DNA of 64,000 nucleotides, taken from NCBI RefSeq assembly GCF_900111305.1, contig NZ_FOGS01000010.1, forward strand, positions 96,176-160,175, in the 5' to 3' direction. The notes beneath the pieces are model-generated. The model did not search any database, had not been told where the DNA came from, and was given only the letters and a program-made list of their open reading frames with translations. Source of the DNA: Vreelandella subterranea (GTDB lineage Bacteria > Pseudomonadota > Gammaproteobacteria > Pseudomonadales > Halomonadaceae). Positions 61,834 through 64,000 of this stretch are shown piece by piece. How positions within the stretch are numbered: position 1 is the stretch's first letter; the number at the start of each line of letters is the position of its first letter. Both the position numbers and the translations under genes were made by a program.

Positions 61834-63065
61834 TGCCTGCCGCCGAGTTTGGCTCGCTGCCGTTTGCCGAACAGATTGAGGCCATGCGCGAAAAGGTGGC
61901 CATCCCTACCAACACCTGGTCGGATGTGTACGGCGCAGAGAATGACCAGGCGTTCATGGTCGCCGGTGCTAGCCGCCAGGCCATCGTTGAAGACTTCCAG
62001 CGCTCCATCCAAACGATGATTGAGGAAGGCAAGACGCTGGCCGACTTCCGTAAGGACTTCGACCAGATCGTCGAGCGCCACGGCTGGGCCTACAAGGGCA
62101 GCCGAAGCTGGCGCACCCGCGTTATCTACGACACCAACCTGCGCCAAAGCTACGCCGCCGGGCGTGAACGCCAGATGGAAGACCCGGAGCTGCGACGCCT
62201 TCGGCCGTTTGGGCTTTACCGCCACGGCGGCAGCGAGAACCCGCGTTCAGCGCACCTGGCCAACGATGGCCGCGTTGTGCCGCTGGATGACCCCTGGTGG
62301 GATGTCTGGACGCCACAAAACGGCTACGGCTGTAGCTGCAAAAAGTTCATGATCAGCCGCCGCCAGGCGGAGCGCGAAGGCTACACGGTGTCCGAGCAAG
62401 GCCCCGACATCGAGTATGTCGAGCGCACCATTGGCGAGAACGGCCCCAACCCGCGCACGGTGAGCGTCCCCAAAGGCATCGACCCCGGCTTTGACCACCG
62501 GCCTGGCAGCGGCCGCGCAAGAAGCATCACGCCCAAGCCCACCGGCCAACCCGCTGCGCGTTCCGGCACCGTTTCGCCCGCACGCCAGGCACAGGACGAC
62601 ATGCCCGATTATCCAGAGGAAACAGCCGAACTGCTGGAGGAAGGCCAGCCGCCCGAGCAATACGTCGATGCGTTCCTGGAAGCCTTTGGCACCCGGCGCG
62701 GGGGTGACACGCGGCGCTTTACCGATGCTGTGGGCGAGTCGCTGCCGATCAGCGAGGACCTATTCCGCGACGGTCGCGGTGGCTGGTCGTTGCCAGATGA
62801 TGGCCAGCACCTTGGCGCGTTGGCCCGCACACTACGCGAGCCGGATGAAATCTGGACGGCCCTGAAAACCATCGAAGGCGAGCGGCCGCGCCTGCGGAGG
62901 CGTTACCTGGCGCGCTTCGCGCTGGAAGGCGGCGAGGAAGGATTGTTCATGGTCGATTGGGGCCGCGATGGCTGGTCAGGCCAACGCCTGGACGATGCCG
63001 CCGAGCAGGAAGCCTTACGGAGTGGGGTTCGCCTGTATCGTCGTGGTAGTGAGGAGACAGACTAA
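61833..63065 (+). CDS. MuF head protein with C-terminal PBECR-type nuclease-like domain
   Basis: The 410-residue protein has the phage minor-head (MuF) domain at about residues 60-185 (RVIYDTNLRQSYAAGRERQ, NPRSAHLANDGRVVPLDDPWW, YGCSCKKFMISRRQAEREGY). A Pro-rich linker (about 220-255) leads to a separate domain (about 255-405: FTDAVGESLPISEDLFRD, LARTLREPDEIWTALKTIEG, RRRYLARFALEGGEEGLFMVD). This resembles PBECR2, one of the barnase/EndoU/colicin-like nuclease families carried by MuF proteins. Such domains are predicted toxins or RNases injected with the phage DNA. The start overlaps the portal stop by one base. No immunity gene is evident next to it. Confidence 0.88.
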   Translation: MPAAEFGSLPFAEQIEAMREKVAIPTNTWSDVYGAENDQAFMVAGASRQAIVEDFQRSIQTMIEEGKTLADFRKDFDQIVERHGWAYKGSRSWRTRVIYDTNLRQSYAAGRERQMEDPELRRLRPFGLYRHGGSENPRSAHLANDGRVVPLDDPWWDVWTPQNGYGCSCKKFMISRRQAEREGYTVSEQGPDIEYVERTIGENGPNPRTVSVPKGIDPGFDHRPGSGRARSITPKPTGQPAARSGTVSPARQAQDDMPDYPEETAELLEEGQPPEQYVDAFLEAFGTRRGGDTRRFTDAVGESLPISEDLFRDGRGGWSLPDDGQHLGALARTLREPDEIWTALKTIEGERPRLRRRYLARFALEGGEEGLFMVDWGRDGWSGQRLDDAAEQEALRSGVRLYRRGSEETD

Positions 63066-63511
63066 TGGCAGGCATCAAAATCGACTTTCGCATTGACGAT
63101 GAGCGGGTTATGCGCGCCCTGGGCGAGCTCAACCAGCGAGGCCGCGACGCCCAGCCCGCCATGGCCGCGATTGGCGAAGACCTGGACCGCGCAACCCGCG
63201 ACCGCTTTGATGAGCAGGTCTCGCCCAGTGGCGACCCGTGGGAGCCTCTCTCGGAAGGGTACCGCAAGCGAAAGCCGAAGCGACAGGATGAGATTCTAGT
63301 ACTCAACGGCCACTTGCGAGACACGCTGCGCTACGATGCTGGGCCCGATTACCTCGAATTCGGCACCGATCGAAAATATGGGGCCACCCACCACTTCGGC
63401 GATGATGAGCGAGGCATACCGGAACGCTCTTGGCTAGGTTTCTCAAGTGACGATGAAGAGAACGCGATAGAGACCCTGCTCGACTATATGGGCGAGCCAT
63501 TAGGCGAATAA
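63065..63511 (+). CDS. Phage virion morphogenesis protein (Mu gpG-like)
   Basis: The 148-residue protein has the Phage_tail_S/gpG pattern: an N-terminal helical region, RFDEQVSPSGDPWEPLSEGYRKRKPKRQDEILVLNGHLRDTLRY, then YLEFGTDRKYGATHHFG and ERSWLGFSSDDE. It is involved in head-tail joining in Mu. It starts one base into the MuF stop codon. Confidence 0.9.
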   Translation: MAGIKIDFRIDDERVMRALGELNQRGRDAQPAMAAIGEDLDRATRDRFDEQVSPSGDPWEPLSEGYRKRKPKRQDEILVLNGHLRDTLRYDAGPDYLEFGTDRKYGATHHFGDDERGIPERSWLGFSSDDEENAIETLLDYMGEPLGE

Positions 63512-63677
63512 CCAACGCGGCTCTGTGAGCGCCGCTAAGCCAATAACCGCTACGTTGGCCCGACTTTTCCCCGCAAGGCGCGTTAGACCCGCGTTAGATT
63601 TTGATTTAGCTTGATATAGACGAAGTAGCTGCCGTTATGTAAGTGTGGTTCAAATCAAAAAATCCAGGGAACGTTTC

Positions 63678-64000
63678 ATGGCACGTCGACCAGCCTATAA
63701 GAAAATTCATTATGTAAGAGCAGTGTATAGCCCCAATTCTCAGCCTGGCACTTCGTTCGATTGCTTGGTGCGTGAAGCTCTTACGCGCTTACAATCAGTA
63801 GCTGACACGGCAGTCACCATGGCTACTCTCGGAATAGTAGGCGTTAGGGCGCGTCATAGTGAGTGGAACAATCCCCGGGCTCCACTAAAATTAGCGTTAG
63901 GTGCAGGCACTCCAGATGAATCTATGGGTACTTTTGGCACTTCAGAGCCAGCACGAGAAGATGCAGATGCCCCTCATCACCCGCCAGAAGAACGAGCTTT
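63678..64000 (+). CDS. Unrecognised protein, cut by the window edge
   Basis: ATG 63678 has AGGGAA 6 bases upstream, and the frame stays open for at least 107 codons to the window end. It begins MARRPAYKKIHYVRAVYSPNSQ. No family recognised. It is AT-richer than the phage genes before it, is separated from gpG by 166 bp, and interrupts the Mu gene order where the scaffold/protease gene would be expected, so it looks like a cargo gene. The rest is outside the window. Confidence 0.65.
   Translation, partial: MARRPAYKKIHYVRAVYSPNSQPGTSFDCLVREALTRLQSVADTAVTMATLGIVGVRARHSEWNNPRAPLKLALGAGTPDESMGTFGTSEPAREDADAPHHPPEERA

Larger units (their letters stand above)
45712..64000 (+). mobile_element. Mu-like transposable prophage (left part; right end beyond window)
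   Basis: Gene order matches Mu and its relatives: S24 repressor on the left reading outward, then Ner-like regulator, MuA transposase, MuB, early genes, GemA, Mor, lysis genes, terminase, portal, MuF and gpG. The exact left end is not proven. A candidate is TGTGGG at 45712, where the integrase ORF ends abnormally; a second TGTGGG lies at about 45745. If right, the prophage inserted into the 3' end of the integrase gene. Confidence 0.8.

Overview
The window looks like a chromosomal segment of a GC-rich gammaproteobacterium, most likely a member of the Halomonadaceae (Halomonas and relatives). This is inferred from protein style and gene order only; there is no rRNA or intact tRNA to confirm it. 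Three regions are visible.

Region 1 (1-24.9 kb) is a giant-exoprotein locus. A minus-strand operon runs tolC-like outer-membrane protein (22251-23630), an unrecognised protein (21422-22282), a SapC-family protein (20613-21416) and an enormous LEPR-XLL repeat protein. The last starts at 20517 and is still open at base 1, so it is at least 6,839 residues long. It has an N-terminal LEPR-XLL motif, an RTX-like part, a long array of roughly 53-54-residue Gly/Ala/Val-rich repeats, a coiled coil encoded by 21-bp tandem repeats, and more beta-helix-like sequence running off the window. An AraC-family regulator (23855-24892) is divergent from the operon. Plausible logic: TolC-dependent export of a giant surface or secreted protein, with SapC and the unknown protein as accessory factors.

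Region 2 (25.1-45.7 kb) is a mosaic accessory island. It opens with a frameshifted integrase remnant beside an isolated 3' half of a CAT-anticodon tRNA, a likely old attachment site. Then come a HigB/RelE-type toxin-antitoxin pair; a type IIS-like restriction-modification operon (two-domain adenine methylase, AlwI-family endonuclease, RAMA-domain protein) with a 20-bp palindrome containing two GGATC sites over its promoter; an XRE-ImmA/IrrE plus PIN pair; and a minus-strand recombination module (RadC, YqaJ exonuclease, Erf annealing protein, small protein, DUF932, zinc-ribbon/glycine-zipper protein) divided by strong terminators. Next is a replication block of two inovirus Gp2-like proteins flanking an HTH protein and an SF3-like primase-helicase. 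The island ends with a second SapC protein, a DUF6088 remnant, a CI-like repressor lacking the S24 catalytic serine, an excisionase-type HTH protein and a tyrosine integrase that stops 8 residues after its catalytic tyrosine.

Region 3 (about 45.7 kb to the end) is the left part of a Mu-like transposable prophage in standard order: S24 repressor, Ner-like regulator, MuA transposase, MuB ATPase, a string of small start/stop-overlapping early genes, DUF3164, GemA, Mor, M15 endolysin, 3-TM holin, DUF2730, gp26-like, DUF3486, terminase large subunit, DUF935 portal, MuF head protein with a C-terminal PBECR-type nuclease-like domain, and gpG. It is cut by the window edge inside an unrecognised gene (63678 onward).
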